In this document: positions 49,479 through 58,605 of the stretch, piece after piece
How positions within the stretch are numbered: the first letter of the stretch is position 1
Layout of the letters: each line of letters starts with the position of its first letter
NCBI RefSeq assembly: GCF_039541855.1
Contig: NZ_BAABHA010000001.1
Span: 496,001-560,000 of the forward strand
Origin: Solirubrum koreensis
GTDB taxonomy: Bacteria; Bacteroidota; Bacteroidia; Cytophagales; Hymenobacteraceae
Length of the DNA: 64,000 nt
Direction of reading: 5' to 3'
Program-made: the position numbers and the translations under genes
Notes under the pieces: model-generated
The model's database searches: none
What the model saw: only the letters and a program-made list of their open reading frames with translations
Told to the model about the DNA's origin: nothing

Positions 49479-50123
49479 CTATTCCGCCGAGTACACCGCT
49501 GCTTCTACCAGCCCGCTGGCCCACTGTTGCCGCCAGCGTCGCGTTAGCCCAATTTCCTGCAGGGCCCCCGCAATATCCGGCAGCTCTCGACCCGATACGC
49601 CCGAGGCCCGACGAAAAAACTGATACATAAGCCACTGCAAACCCCGCTGCCACGGCCGTTGAGGTGGTGCGAAATCAGCCACCAACCATTGCGTTTTAGG
49701 TGTTGCGTGCTGTTGCAACCGGTGCAGAAGTTCTGCTAGCTCAGTCGGCGTGAACAAGTCGAACAGAAAAAAGGCCAGTATGGCATCAAAGCGCGCATCC
49801 GGCGGCAAGTCAGCCTCGGTACCGTGCACGAACTGCACCCGCGCCACCTGCTCGGGCGCCGATTGCCGCAGGTGTTGCTCGGCTCGGCGCAGCATGGCCG
49901 CCGAAGCTTCTACGTACACTACCTGTACCATGGGCCGAAGCGTTAGCAGCTCGGGCAATACCTGGCCCGTACCACCGCCAATGAAAAGCAGGCGTCCCGC
50001 GTCCGTGTTCGGCAGGCCGTGGCGCAGCACCGCTTGCTGCGCCCGCAGCAGTGTTCGGCCAAACACTAGCCGGGCCAGCGGGTCGTAAAAAGCGGCTGCA
50101 AAGTCGAAGTTGGGAACGGCCAT
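49479..50123 (-). CDS. Class I SAM-dependent methyltransferase
   Basis: This 214-residue protein is a Rossmann-type methyltransferase. Motif I is GRLLFIGGGTGQVLPEL, motif II is VVYVEASAAMLRRAEQHL, and a later strand is ARFDAILAFFLFDLFTP. The start at 50123 (MAVPNFDFAAAFYDPLARLVFG) avoids a long extension that would overlap the divergent promoter. The substrate is unknown. It diverges from the PAP2 gene at 50234. Confidence 0.9.
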   Translation of the reverse strand: MAVPNFDFAAAFYDPLARLVFGRTLLRAQQAVLRHGLPNTDAGRLLFIGGGTGQVLPELLTLRPMVQVVYVEASAAMLRRAEQHLRQSAPEQVARVQFVHGTEADLPPDARFDAILAFFLFDLFTPTELAELLHRLQQHATPKTQWLVADFAPPQRPWQRGLQWLMYQFFRRASGVSGRELPDIAGALQEIGLTRRWRQQWASGLVEAAVYSAE

Positions 50124-50233
50124 TTGCGCAACCGGCAGTGGCCGGCGGCTAGCAAGGTAAGCCCGGCCCCCACATCCTTCGGGCCACGGTTGGCGTAGCT
50201 GAAGGCAAATCTTGCCCCGCGCCACTTCCTTGC

Positions 50234-50953
50234 ATGAGCACTTACCTCCGCCGCATCCTTGCCGCTTTCGCCCTGTTCATCACCGAATTTGCCCTGATTC
50301 TGCTCGTGGGCACCGTGGGCGTGGTGGTGTTTCTGGCCCTGGGCCGGCAGGTGCTGGGTGACGGGCAACTCGATTTCGACGAAGCCGCCTTTACCTGGTC
50401 GCACTGGTTCCTGGGTGAAAACAACCGCGAGTGGGTTGATTTCATGACGTTTCTGGCCTCGCGCAACTTCATCAGCGGCGCGGCGCTGTCCATCATTGCC
50501 TACTTTCTCTTTATCCGCAAGCACCGCTGGTACTCGCTGAAAGTGCCCGTGGTAGCCTTGGGCAGCATTACGCTGAACCTGCTGCTCAAGAACTTTTACA
50601 ACCGGCCCCGGCCGTTGCTGCCCTTAACCTCGGCCTCGGGCCTGAGCTTTCCCAGCGGCCACGCCATGATTTCGGCTTCGTTTTACGGCCTGCTGGTGTA
50701 CCTGGTGTGGGAGCACGTGGAAAACCGCTCGTTGCGCTGGCTACTCACGGTGCTGCTGGTGGTGCTTATTCTGCTCATCGGACTTACGCGGGTGTACTTG
50801 CGCGTGCATTACGCCTCCGATGTGCTGGCGGGCTTCTCGGCTGGGGTGTTGTGGCTGCTCATTGCCCTGCCGGCCCTCAAGCGCCTGGAGCTTTTCACCA
50901 AGCGCCGTACCCGCACCACCGTACCCGTAGAGCCCACGCCCATAGAGAACTGA
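50234..50953 (+). CDS. PAP2 family phosphatase, copy A
   Basis: This 239-residue membrane protein has the three-part PAP2 active site: KNFYNRPRP (Lys119, Arg124), SFPSGHAM (His143) and LTRVYLRVHYASDVLAG (Arg186, His192, Asp196). Six membrane helices are expected. Substrates in the family are phosphatidate, undecaprenyl pyrophosphate or similar lipid phosphates. The C-terminus ends in a basic, Thr/Pro-rich tail. It is paralogous to the gene at 51285, beyond the tRNA. Confidence 0.93.
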   Translation: MSTYLRRILAAFALFITEFALILLVGTVGVVVFLALGRQVLGDGQLDFDEAAFTWSHWFLGENNREWVDFMTFLASRNFISGAALSIIAYFLFIRKHRWYSLKVPVVALGSITLNLLLKNFYNRPRPLLPLTSASGLSFPSGHAMISASFYGLLVYLVWEHVENRSLRWLLTVLLVVLILLIGLTRVYLRVHYASDVLAGFSAGVLWLLIALPALKRLELFTKRRTRTTVPVEPTPIEN

Positions 50954-51013
50954 AATTTTAGGCTTGATAGTCAGCCCCGAACCGCTGTATTAACAAAAAA
51001 TTACGCACCCGGC

Positions 51014-51045
51014 TTGACTCCTACGGGCCCAATGCACTACTTTTG
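51014..51045 (+). promoter_or_regulatory. Bacteroidota-type promoter of tRNA-Leu
   Basis: A TTG (51014-51016) and the exact -7 consensus TACTTTTG (51038-51045) are 21 bases apart. The tRNA begins 51 bases downstream. Confidence 0.75.
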
Positions 51046-51095
51046 TCCCACGTTTCGCTTCTCTGTAAGGAAAAGCAGCTCTGAAACGCTCCGCT

Positions 51096-51177
51096 GCGCT
51101 TGTGGCGAAATTGGTAGACGCGCTGTCTTCAGGCGGCAGTTCCGAAAGGTGTGAGAGTTCGAGTCTCTCCGAGCGCA
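51096..51177 (+). tRNA. tRNA-Leu, anticodon CAG
   Basis: This 82-base cloverleaf has an acceptor stem of seven pairs (51096-51102 with 51170-51176), a D arm with the leucine-type GGUAGACGC, and an anticodon stem CTGTC with GGCAG around loop TTCAGGC, giving CAG. A long variable arm (typical of Leu) and a T arm GAGAG-TTCGAGT-CTCTC follow. The CCA is not encoded (the next bases are CAA). It decodes CUG. Confidence 0.94.
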
Positions 51178-51185
51178 CAACAACT

Positions 51186-51222
51186 GAAAGCCGGTTCCGA
51201 AAGGGCCGGCTTTCGTGTTTTT
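51186..51222 (+). terminator. Terminator after tRNA-Leu
   Basis: A 9-base-pair stem (51186-51194 with 51206-51214) with 11-base loop is followed by a T-rich stretch (about 51216-51222). Confidence 0.82.
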
Positions 51223-51284
51223 GGCGAATTTGCGAGGCGCCCGGTGCTACCGAAAACCGTAAAGTCAGCGTTACTTGCTGCCCT

Positions 51285-51959
51285 ATGAGCCGTCTGTCCC
51301 GCTTTCTGCTGCGCCTCACCGAAATCCTCACCGCCGAGCTGCTGCTTATCAGCGGCGCGCTGTTCGTGTCGTTCCTGGCGTTTCTGATCATCACCAAGCT
51401 GGTGTTCCTCGACGGTCCCGAGGCATTCGATACGCAGGTATTTGCCTGGTTCGATGCGCTGCGGGCCCGTTACCCCGGCCTTACGCCCTGGGTGCTGCGG
51501 CTCACGTTTTTCGGCTCGGCGCTGTGGTTCATTATTGCCGGCCTGGGGCTGCCCGGCTTGCTGTGGTGGCGTAAGCTGCGCCGCGAAGCCGTGGAAGTGC
51601 TGGCCACCGTCATCGGGGCTTCGTTGCTGAATCAACTGCTGAAAATGGGTTTTGGGCGCGTGCGGCCGCTAACGGCCCTGTTGCATCAGCCGGGCCTGAG
51701 CTTCCCCAGTGGCCACGCCATGATTGGGCTGGCGCTGTACGGCATGCTGGCCTGGCAGCTGTGGCGGCACGGGCACCACCCGGTGTGGGCGTCGCTGCTG
51801 CTGCTGTGGGGGCTGCTGGTGGGCCTCTCGCGCATTTACCTACACGTGCATTACCCCACCGATGTGCTGGCCGGCTTCGCGGCGGGCATCAGCTGGGTGG
51901 TGCTGGTTCGATTAACGGTGAAGTACCGCCTGCAACAGGCCAGGCAAAATCCGGAGTAG
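51285..51959 (+). CDS. PAP2 family phosphatase, copy B
   Basis: This 224-residue protein has the same active-site pattern as the gene at 50234: KMGFGRVRP (Lys120, Arg127), SFPSGHAM (His144) and LSRIYLHVHYPTDVLAG (Arg183, His189, Asp193). Seven hydrophobic stretches are visible. The ATG at 51285 avoids reading through tRNA-Leu, from which the frame is open. The two copies flank the tRNA in the same orientation. They share the PAP2 core but differ in the N-terminal helices. Confidence 0.93.
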   Translation: MSRLSRFLLRLTEILTAELLLISGALFVSFLAFLIITKLVFLDGPEAFDTQVFAWFDALRARYPGLTPWVLRLTFFGSALWFIIAGLGLPGLLWWRKLRREAVEVLATVIGASLLNQLLKMGFGRVRPLTALLHQPGLSFPSGHAMIGLALYGMLAWQLWRHGHHPVWASLLLLWGLLVGLSRIYLHVHYPTDVLAGFAAGISWVVLVRLTVKYRLQQARQNPE

Positions 51960-51986
51960 GTTATTCGCATTAATCAGGGTCAGACT

Positions 51987-52517
51987 GTGCTCGTCATCGA
52001 ATGCTACCGAATTGACTATCCCGGTTGGTGCCAGAACGAAGGATCTGAACCACTTAGGCGGTCGGAAGAACAACCTCTGGGCCTGTATTTCGGGCCTGCT
52101 GATCCGGCGCTAAGCGGCCTTCGGGTACTGATTGCCAACGATGCCGAACAAATCGAAGTGCATCTGGATAGCCGTACCAATCTGCTCCGTGCCGAGCCGG
52201 ACTATTTCGGCCAGCCTGCGCCCGTTGAAATTGACTCGCCATTGCACCAGCTGCTGGGCCAGCCGCTACTGCAGATTTTCCTGGGGGAATGCGCCGGTTT
52301 CTACGGCAACCTGCTCACTACCGCCATTCGGCTGGTATTCGAGCACGACACGCTGACCTTCTACAATGGGGCCGACGAGGGCTGTTACTTTCTGGGCTTA
52401 GAGAACAACTGGTGGGGGGATTATACCCAGCTCTACGAAGTAGAATGGCGAGACGCTTCACAGTGGCTTAAGCTGCTTGTAGCAGAATCACCGGGCATGC
52501 CTCACCAGTTGGTCTAG
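51987..52517 (+). CDS. Hypothetical soluble protein
   Basis: This 176-residue protein likely starts at GTG 51987 (LVIECYRIDYPGWCQNEG). It has no signal or helix. Recognisable patches are LGLYFGPADPALSGLRVLIANDAEQIEVHLDSRTNL and a Trp/Tyr-rich C-terminal half LTFYNGADEGCYFLGLENNWWGDYTQLYEVEW. It follows the PAP2 gene by 27 bases on the same strand. It ends 3 bases from the convergent stop of the GAF protein. No function can be given. Confidence 0.65.
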   Translation: MLVIECYRIDYPGWCQNEGSEPLRRSEEQPLGLYFGPADPALSGLRVLIANDAEQIEVHLDSRTNLLRAEPDYFGQPAPVEIDSPLHQLLGQPLLQIFLGECAGFYGNLLTTAIRLVFEHDTLTFYNGADEGCYFLGLENNWWGDYTQLYEVEWRDASQWLKLLVAESPGMPHQLV

Positions 52518-52520
52518 GGC

Positions 52521-54863
52521 TCAAACGTCCATTTTTACCTTCACGCGCAGGGCCAGCAGGCCCTTGGCGCCCTGCAATTCTTCCAGCTCCAGCTCTTCCA
52601 CCTCGGGTTCCAGCAGGTGGCGGTCCTGGAGGTAATCGATGTACTCGTGGTACTCGGCGGCTTCGCGGGCCTGGGCGTACACCAGGGCAATGTGGCCGGG
52701 CTGGGTGAGCCGCTCGCCGGTGCCCAGCACGGTGGCTTTGTCGATGCGCTTCTTGATGATTTCGTAGCGAATGTTGTAGGCCCCGTCCACGTCGAACTGC
52801 CGCTCGTCGGCGCGAAAACGGATGCTCAGCGACTGGCTGTGAATGAGAATCAGCTGGGTGGTTTCCAGTTCCAGCGGCAGCGTGGGTTTGAGGCGGTGCG
52901 TGAGGCGCGTTATTTCGCAGGTCACCAGCAGCTGCCAGAGGCGCAGGTTCTTCAGAAAAATGAGGTCGAAGGGCTTGTCGTGCACCATGGAGGCGCCCAC
53001 GTACACGTTGTACTCCACGCCGTCGGTTTTAAAGCGCTGAAAGTAGTGCGGGTACATCTGCTGGGCCTTGTGGTCTTCCTCGTCCAGAAAGTCGCTCACG
53101 GCGTCGTTCAGGCGGGTTATGCTTTCCTCGAAGGCTTTGCGGCGCTTGTACAGAATGCCCAGCTCGGGGTCGATGCTGTTCCAATATTCGCCGATAACGG
53201 GCCGAAGCTCGGGCGTGTGCTGGGCCATGTACTGAAACAGCGGTTCTACCTCGTTTTTCAGCGACTCGAAAATACTCACCTCGTCGCCCGACAAAATACC
53301 CTGCTTCAGCCGCCGCAGGTTTTTGGTAACGTAGAACTTCAGCTCGTCGAGAATGGGCAGGGCCTGAAACTCGGTGGCTTTTTTGAGCACGCGGTTGGCC
53401 AACGTAAGGTGTTCAACCAGGTCGCCTTGGATGGCTTCGTTTCGGGCCGTGCTGGAACCACGCACGTCTACCGAGCCGAAGAGCGGGTACACATCGTGGA
53501 ACACAATGGGCTCGATTTCGGCGTTTTTGTTGCCTTCGTCCACCTTTTCCAGCAGGTTCAGGGCCGCATCGGTGAAGCGCCATTCCAGAGTGGGGTGAAT
53601 GGCCGTAAACTTCTCTCGGATAACGGCTTGCACGCGGGTTTGCAGCTCTTCGGCGTTGCGTTTCACGGCCACGGCAAACAGCGGCTGAAACGCGGTAACC
53701 TTGTCGAGGTCAAACTGAGTCAGGTCGCCGGCTTTGGGCGAGCCGAGTTCCAGCAGGCCCACCGCATCGTCGCCGTAGGGCAGCAGGGCCAGAATAACCG
53801 ACCGGATGCCGATGCCCAGCAACTGCTCGCGCAGGTCACTGGGAATGTCGGCGGTTTCCACGTCTTCGAGCACCAAGGGGCGGCGCTCCTGCAACAGCTG
53901 CTGGTAAATGCGCCGGAAGCCCGAGGTGGCGTGCTGGCGCTGCAGCTGCTTCATGAGAAACGAGTGGTTGATGCGCCGCCCGAAGTCCACGAAAGCCTTT
54001 TTCTTGTCGTCGTACGCCGCTATGCCCAATTGCAGCGCGGGGCGCCCGAACAGCACGCGCAGCTTTTCCTGAATTTGCTCCAAACGGTCGGCGGCTTGCA
54101 GCACGTCGCGCTCCAGCAAATCGTACTTCAGCTCCGAAAGGATTTCCTGGTTGGTTACATCCGTAAGATGCACCAGGTTAAAGCCTTCCAGGGCAAAGTT
54201 TTCAGGCGGCAGCATTTCGCGCCACAGGGCCATGTTGTGGGGGTTGCGCGCCAGCTGCTCGATTTGCGCGTGCGTCAGCTCAGGCCGCTCGCCCACCACG
54301 TGCACATCCAGAAACGCCGAGTTAAACACCACCGAGTAGTGCCGGTACAGCCCGATGTGGTAATCGGGAACGGTAAAAATGATGGTGCCCGCGTCGGGTA
54401 GGTCCACGCCGTAGAGCTTCTCCAGAATGAGGAAATACACCATGTGCACCATGTGGCGCTCCATGTCGGCCTGGTCGATGTTGAGCGGCTGCTTCACGCG
54501 GTGGTCGGCGCTGAGCAGGACCTGCGCAAACCGGGGCGTGTGGTAGAAGCTGTACCGCTGAAACGGCGGAATAGCCCCGATGATGTCGTCGTTGAACGAA
54601 GCCGGCGGGAACACGGCCACCATCAGCGACTCGATGAGCTGGCAGCAGTCTTCCTTTAAGGTATGCGGATCGAGCAGGGGGCCGCGCAGGCTGGGCTGGC
54701 GTTCCACCTCCTGCATAATGCCGCGTGCCAATAGCGCTAAGCCCGGGTTGGGGTCGGTGGTACGGGCCTGCCACCACGCAATAATGGGCTCGAGGCTGAG
54801 CGTGGTTTGAAAGAAGAAAGCAACGGGCTCGGGTGCCGTGTGGGAATCGGAAGGGCTGGGCAT
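52521..54863 (-). CDS. Large GAF-domain protein
   Basis: This 780-residue cytoplasmic protein starts at ATG 54863. The first 260 residues are helical, with FQRYSFYHTPRFAQVLLSADHRVKQP and a beta segment GTIIFTVPDYHIGLYRHYSVVFNSAFLDVHVVG. A GAF-like domain follows (about 260-430), with RRPLVLEDVETADIPSDLREQLLGIGIRSVILALLPYGDDAVGLLELGSP. The last third contains long charged helices (RVLKKATEFQALPILDELKFYVTKNLRRLKQ, VEPLFQYMAQHTPELR) and no kinase, phosphodiesterase or HTH domain. It is probably a small-molecule or light sensor adaptor; this is a guess from the domain. Confidence 0.75.
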   Translation of the reverse strand: MPSPSDSHTAPEPVAFFFQTTLSLEPIIAWWQARTTDPNPGLALLARGIMQEVERQPSLRGPLLDPHTLKEDCCQLIESLMVAVFPPASFNDDIIGAIPPFQRYSFYHTPRFAQVLLSADHRVKQPLNIDQADMERHMVHMVYFLILEKLYGVDLPDAGTIIFTVPDYHIGLYRHYSVVFNSAFLDVHVVGERPELTHAQIEQLARNPHNMALWREMLPPENFALEGFNLVHLTDVTNQEILSELKYDLLERDVLQAADRLEQIQEKLRVLFGRPALQLGIAAYDDKKKAFVDFGRRINHSFLMKQLQRQHATSGFRRIYQQLLQERRPLVLEDVETADIPSDLREQLLGIGIRSVILALLPYGDDAVGLLELGSPKAGDLTQFDLDKVTAFQPLFAVAVKRNAEELQTRVQAVIREKFTAIHPTLEWRFTDAALNLLEKVDEGNKNAEIEPIVFHDVYPLFGSVDVRGSSTARNEAIQGDLVEHLTLANRVLKKATEFQALPILDELKFYVTKNLRRLKQGILSGDEVSIFESLKNEVEPLFQYMAQHTPELRPVIGEYWNSIDPELGILYKRRKAFEESITRLNDAVSDFLDEEDHKAQQMYPHYFQRFKTDGVEYNVYVGASMVHDKPFDLIFLKNLRLWQLLVTCEITRLTHRLKPTLPLELETTQLILIHSQSLSIRFRADERQFDVDGAYNIRYEIIKKRIDKATVLGTGERLTQPGHIALVYAQAREAAEYHEYIDYLQDRHLLEPEVEELELEELQGAKGLLALRVKVKMDV

Positions 54864-54943
54864 ATGCGGAAAAGGAGCTCCGCCAAGGTAAAACGGCGGC
54901 GGCAAGTTGCTATACGCAGCCGGTGCGTCGCCGTTCGCCCAAA

Positions 54944-55483
54944 CTACGGCCGCTGCAGCTTCACCGTTACGCGCTGGTCGTCGTTGGTTGGGTCGTACGC
55001 ATCTACCTGCCGACCGTTGAGTAAGAACGACTTGCTGGTGTTGCGGTAGTACGTGCAGCAACCGTCGGCCTCCAGCTTGCCGTCTAATTGGATGGAGGTG
55101 ATGGTGAACCGCTCCACCCGCCGGGCAGGACGCCGGCGGCCGGGCAACAGCAGCACGTAGCGGTAGTCGCTCAACTTGCGCCCGACCTGCGCCCCAAAAG
55201 GACTCGCGTTATCAATAACCAGCGGGGAATAAGCATCGGTGCGGGTCCGAATCAGCCGCAGCGTGTCGGGCTTGTTCACGCGCGGAGTATCCCGCAGCGC
55301 GTACCGCTCAATTACAATGGTGTCGATGTCGGCGGGCCGGAAGCCTTGGCTACCGGCGGTGGTATCGGCAAACTGGAAAAAAAGCGCGTCGGCGCGTTCG
55401 TCCTGGTAGTCGCAGCGAGCGGCGCCGCAGCAACCGGCAAACAACACGGCGCCCAGCAAAACAGCGAGTAAGGGACGAATCAC
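54944..55483 (-). CDS. Lipoprotein of unknown function
   Basis: This 179-residue protein starts at GTG 55483, which gives a signal IRPLLAVLLGAVLFAGC with a lipobox FAGC. The mature part opens with CCGAARCDYQDERADALFF. It then has a strand-rich domain with TIVIERYALRDTPRV, LIRTRTDAYSPLVIDNASPF, YRYVLLLPGRRRPARRVERFTITSIQLDGKLEADGCCTYYRNTSKSFLLNG. Five Cys, two of them adjacent (CC), may form disulfides. It lies 80 bases upstream of the GAF gene. No family is recognised. Confidence 0.72.
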   Translation of the reverse strand: MIRPLLAVLLGAVLFAGCCGAARCDYQDERADALFFQFADTTAGSQGFRPADIDTIVIERYALRDTPRVNKPDTLRLIRTRTDAYSPLVIDNASPFGAQVGRKLSDYRYVLLLPGRRRPARRVERFTITSIQLDGKLEADGCCTYYRNTSKSFLLNGRQVDAYDPTNDDQRVTVKLQRP

Positions 55484-55559
55484 GAAACAGACATTACCGG
55501 TACATAGAAAAGCCGCAAGCGCGTTGCAGCGGAAGCTTAACGCCGCCACCGTAAAAATA

Positions 55560-55590
55560 GTGGGGCCGCAGCTTTAAGCCGCGGCCCCAC
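55560..55590. terminator. Hairpin downstream of the T9SS cargo gene
   Basis: A 10-base-pair GC-rich stem (55560-55569 with 55581-55590) with an 11-base loop lies 50 bases past the stop of the leftward gene at 55640. There is no clear T-run. Confidence 0.6.
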
Positions 55591-55639
55591 GGGTGATTAA
55601 CGGAATTTGAGAGCCGGAACGCCCATACTTCCACCAGAG

Positions 55640-56590
55640 TTATTCCTTCGCAAAGCGGCGGGTTTCTTTCAGGTCTTTGCCGCTGATTTTGTAGTAGTAG
55701 GTGCCGCGGGGCAGGTCCGAAAGATTCACCTCGAGTGACTGTGGGCCTTTATTAAGCTTGCCGTCCTGCAAAGTGCGCAGTGTTTTGCCTTGCTCGTTCA
55801 GCAACTCCACTTTCACGTTGCCTTCCTTTTTCACCTCGTACTCCAGGCGTTGGGCACCAAAAGCAGGGTTGGGGTAAAGGGCAGCGCGGCCGCCGCGGTC
55901 CGCCGAGGCGGCTTTGCTTTCGATGGGAGCGGTCGGGTCCATCAAGAGGAAGCGAGTGGGAGCAAAAAACTTACGCACACCGCCGTGGCCGCCGCGGTGC
56001 TTACCGGCTTTGTTCTGCCACTGGGCCATCTTTTGCTTTTGCTCGGGCGTGGCGTTTTTCTGCGCCAGGGCCTGCATGTCGGCGGCCCACTGGGTGCGCT
56101 GGGGCTGTACTTCGGCAGCTAGCTGCTGAATGGGCGCCGCGTATTTCTGGGCTAGTTGGGCCACGTTCAGCATAATAGCGCGCTGCTCCGAGTGGAACTG
56201 CTGCATTTGCTGCTGTTGGGCGTCGGTCAGCTCTGGGCGCTGCCCTTTTTCGCCTTGTGGCGTGCCAGCCGGGCGCAGGCTTTGGTGGAAGGCCTTTTTT
56301 TTCTCGCGCACGGCTTTCAACTGGGCGCGGTAGCCGGCGAGTTGGGTTTTGTCGGCGGCGCTGAGTTGGGCTTCCAGTTTCTGGCGCTGCTGGCGTACCA
56401 CGGGCAGTACGTTTTGCTGCACATAGGCGCGCAACTCGGGGTTTTTGCCGTGACCCCGGCCATGCCCGTTGCCGGGGCGTTCGAATTCAACCTCGCTCCA
56501 GGTTTGGGGCAGCGAGGCGCCTACGGCCGCAGCAGCCGGTAGTAAGGTGAAGGATAGGGCAACGGCTTTGAGAAAGGAGCTGGTTTTCAT
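55640..56590 (-). CDS. Exported protein with T9SS type A sorting domain
   Basis: This 316-residue protein has a signal peptide (residues 1-25), then a Gly/His-rich stretch (NGHGRGHGKNPELRAYVQQ) and a long helical body rich in Gln and Ala (KLEAQLSAADKTQLAGYRAQLKAVREKKKAFHQ). The last about 85 residues are a T9SS C-terminal sorting domain, ALYPNPAFGAQRLEYEVKKEGNVKVELLNEQGKTLRTLQDGKLNKGPQSLEVNLSDLPRGTYYYKI. It is therefore a substrate of the type IX system, delivered to the cell surface or medium. The body may bind metal or cations through its His/Lys-rich parts. Confidence 0.9.
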   Translation of the reverse strand: MKTSSFLKAVALSFTLLPAAAAVGASLPQTWSEVEFERPGNGHGRGHGKNPELRAYVQQNVLPVVRQQRQKLEAQLSAADKTQLAGYRAQLKAVREKKKAFHQSLRPAGTPQGEKGQRPELTDAQQQQMQQFHSEQRAIMLNVAQLAQKYAAPIQQLAAEVQPQRTQWAADMQALAQKNATPEQKQKMAQWQNKAGKHRGGHGGVRKFFAPTRFLLMDPTAPIESKAASADRGGRAALYPNPAFGAQRLEYEVKKEGNVKVELLNEQGKTLRTLQDGKLNKGPQSLEVNLSDLPRGTYYYKISGKDLKETRRFAKE

Positions 56591-56853
56591 GTTTATGTGA
56601 GGAAGTGGGTGGTTACTTTCTGCTCACATAGATGCTGCTTCCTTGCTAAGGTTTAAGCAGTGAAAACAATTATGGGCTTACCCCCGACCAGCGGCTGGAT
56701 GAGCTGGCACTCTAGGCCTTGGTGTTCCTAACTATGTGGTACAGTTTAACCGGCTCCGGGCAACTCAGCGGGAAGGGCGATGCGGAAGCTGAATGTATAC
56801 GGGACCCCTAGACCCAAGCTGCTTTACTGCTGCGCTCCTGCTGGCATTGTGCG

Positions 56854-58569
56854 TTACTCCACCTGGCCCACGGTGTACGTAATACGAGTGCTGTAAAGCA
56901 GCATGTTGATGGCCTGGTTGGCGTCGTACGCACCTATGTAACTCAGCACGTATTGGTAGCGCTGGTTGTCGATGACCGGGCTGACAATGGTGTTGTCGGC
57001 CAGCGCCTGCAGCTGGCCGCTGTTGCTGCCGGTGGTTCTGGTGGTTTCCGCCATGACCTCTCCTGCGCCCTTGGGCACTTCGTAGCGCAGCAGCTGCACG
57101 TAGCCGTCACGGTCGGGGTCGATGTCGGTTATCCAGGTTTGCAGGCCGGTGACGGTGGCGCCGTCGGGCAATTGCACCTGCGCCTGCGCCTGCGCCTGAC
57201 CGCCGCCGCCGGAGCGCAATGCGGCGGTGAGGGCGCCGGAGTTTTCGGTAGAATTCGCAAACGAAACCCAGCCCGGGCCATTAAACGCCGACGGCGACAC
57301 CACCAGGTACTGCGTGCGCGGGGTGGCGTAAGCGTAGCGCTGGTCGTTGGGCGTCACAAAGCCCTGGCTGCTCTGGGTGCGGCCGGCCACGTCCAGGGCC
57401 TGCTGCGGATTGGTGAGGCCGATGCCCACCCGGCCGGGGCCGGTGATGCGCAGGCCTTCCACGGGCTGGCCGTTGTTCCAGCTGCGCAGCTGCAGGGCCA
57501 GGGTGCCCGAGTTGTCGGGGCGGCGGGCTTGCAGGAAAGCCACGCCAGAGTTGTTGTAGGGCGAAAGAAAGACGTGACCGGGCAAGTAGATGTTTTGCAG
57601 GGTGCCGTTTTGCGGATCGTCGGCTAGGTAAATATCGCCGGAGCCGTCCACGTCGAGCAGGCCGCGGGGCGTGCTGGTGCCGATGCCCACGCGCACGGCG
57701 TCGGTGCCGGTGCCGCCCAGCACCAAGGCGTTGCTGGCGTCTACTTTGGCGTTGTAGCCCAGAGCCACGGCCCGGTTGCGCTGGGTGGTGGTGCCCAAGC
57801 CGGCGCCGGCGCCCAGGAAGGTGTTGTTGGTGCCGGTGGTCAGGTTTACGCCGGCGTTGGCGCCCAGGGCCACGTTGTTGTTGCCGGCGGTGTTGCTGAA
57901 TCCTGCGCCGATGCCCGCAAACAGGTTGTACTCCCCGCCCACGTTGTTGAAGCCGCTGGTGTGCCCTACGAAGGTGTTGAAGGAGCCGGTGGTGTTGCGT
58001 GCGCCGGTGCGGTAGCCGCTGAAGTAATTCTGCTGGCCCGAGGTGTTGAGGCCCCCGCTGATGTAGCCCGTAAAGTGGTTCTGGCTGCCGGTGGAGGTTT
58101 GGAGGCCGCTCAAATAGCCCACAAACTGGTTTTCGGTGCCCGTGGTCAAGGCCGCACCTGCGCTCTGCCCGATGAGCAGGTTCTGGCCGCTGCCCCCGCC
58201 CATGCGCAGGGCAAAACCCTGCAGATTCAGGTCTTGGGTGGCGGTGTGGTTGCCCAGGTTGTCGCCCGGGCCGCCGCTGCCGCTGGGCAGCGCCAGCCAC
58301 TGCCCGTTGAAGAAATACCAGAAGCCAGGCTGCGTGCCGTCGGTTTGAAACACCAGCAGGCCGGCGGGCAGGCCCGTGCCCATGGCCAGGCGCTGGGCTT
58401 CGGTGAGACGCGGCACGAGCAGGCCTTTGTCGGTGCTACGGATGTCCAGCGCGGCTTTGGCGTCGGGCGTGGTGGTACCGATGCCTACCGAGCCGCCCGA
58501 CTGGGCCCGGGCCGTGGCGGCGCTCAGCAGCAGGGCCGCACCGCATACATACCAGTCGAAACGCATCAT
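56854..58569 (-). CDS. 17-residue-repeat surface protein, copy A
   Basis: This 571-residue protein has a signal peptide (residues 1-23), a domain starting SVGIGTTTPDAKAALDIRSTDKGLLVPRLTEAQR that is common in Bacteroidota surface proteins, and then about eight 17-residue repeats with consensus N-x-F-x-G-x-x-x-G-x-x-N-T-T-G-x-x (for example NYFSGYRTGARNTTGSF). Next come LVLGGTGTDAVRVGIGTSTP and a second VGIG unit, then a C-terminal beta-rich domain ending in RITYTVGQVE. The repeats resemble the left-handed helical head of trimeric adhesins. It is the last gene of the operon that begins at 61774. Confidence 0.85.
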   Translation of the reverse strand: MMRFDWYVCGAALLLSAATARAQSGGSVGIGTTTPDAKAALDIRSTDKGLLVPRLTEAQRLAMGTGLPAGLLVFQTDGTQPGFWYFFNGQWLALPSGSGGPGDNLGNHTATQDLNLQGFALRMGGGSGQNLLIGQSAGAALTTGTENQFVGYLSGLQTSTGSQNHFTGYISGGLNTSGQQNYFSGYRTGARNTTGSFNTFVGHTSGFNNVGGEYNLFAGIGAGFSNTAGNNNVALGANAGVNLTTGTNNTFLGAGAGLGTTTQRNRAVALGYNAKVDASNALVLGGTGTDAVRVGIGTSTPRGLLDVDGSGDIYLADDPQNGTLQNIYLPGHVFLSPYNNSGVAFLQARRPDNSGTLALQLRSWNNGQPVEGLRITGPGRVGIGLTNPQQALDVAGRTQSSQGFVTPNDQRYAYATPRTQYLVVSPSAFNGPGWVSFANSTENSGALTAALRSGGGGQAQAQAQVQLPDGATVTGLQTWITDIDPDRDGYVQLLRYEVPKGAGEVMAETTRTTGSNSGQLQALADNTIVSPVIDNQRYQYVLSYIGAYDANQAINMLLYSTRITYTVGQVE

Positions 58570-58605
58570 ACGCAGTGAAAAAAGTGAGCTGGAACAACCC
58601 GCAGG

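Noticed and set aside
51102..51284. N-terminal extension of the second PAP2 gene
   Set aside because: The frame runs through tRNA-Leu and its terminator, so it cannot be coding.
52617..54401. A 594-codon open frame on the plus strand
   Set aside because: It lies inside the GAF gene on the other strand and has no recognisable domain; composition is that of antisense codons.
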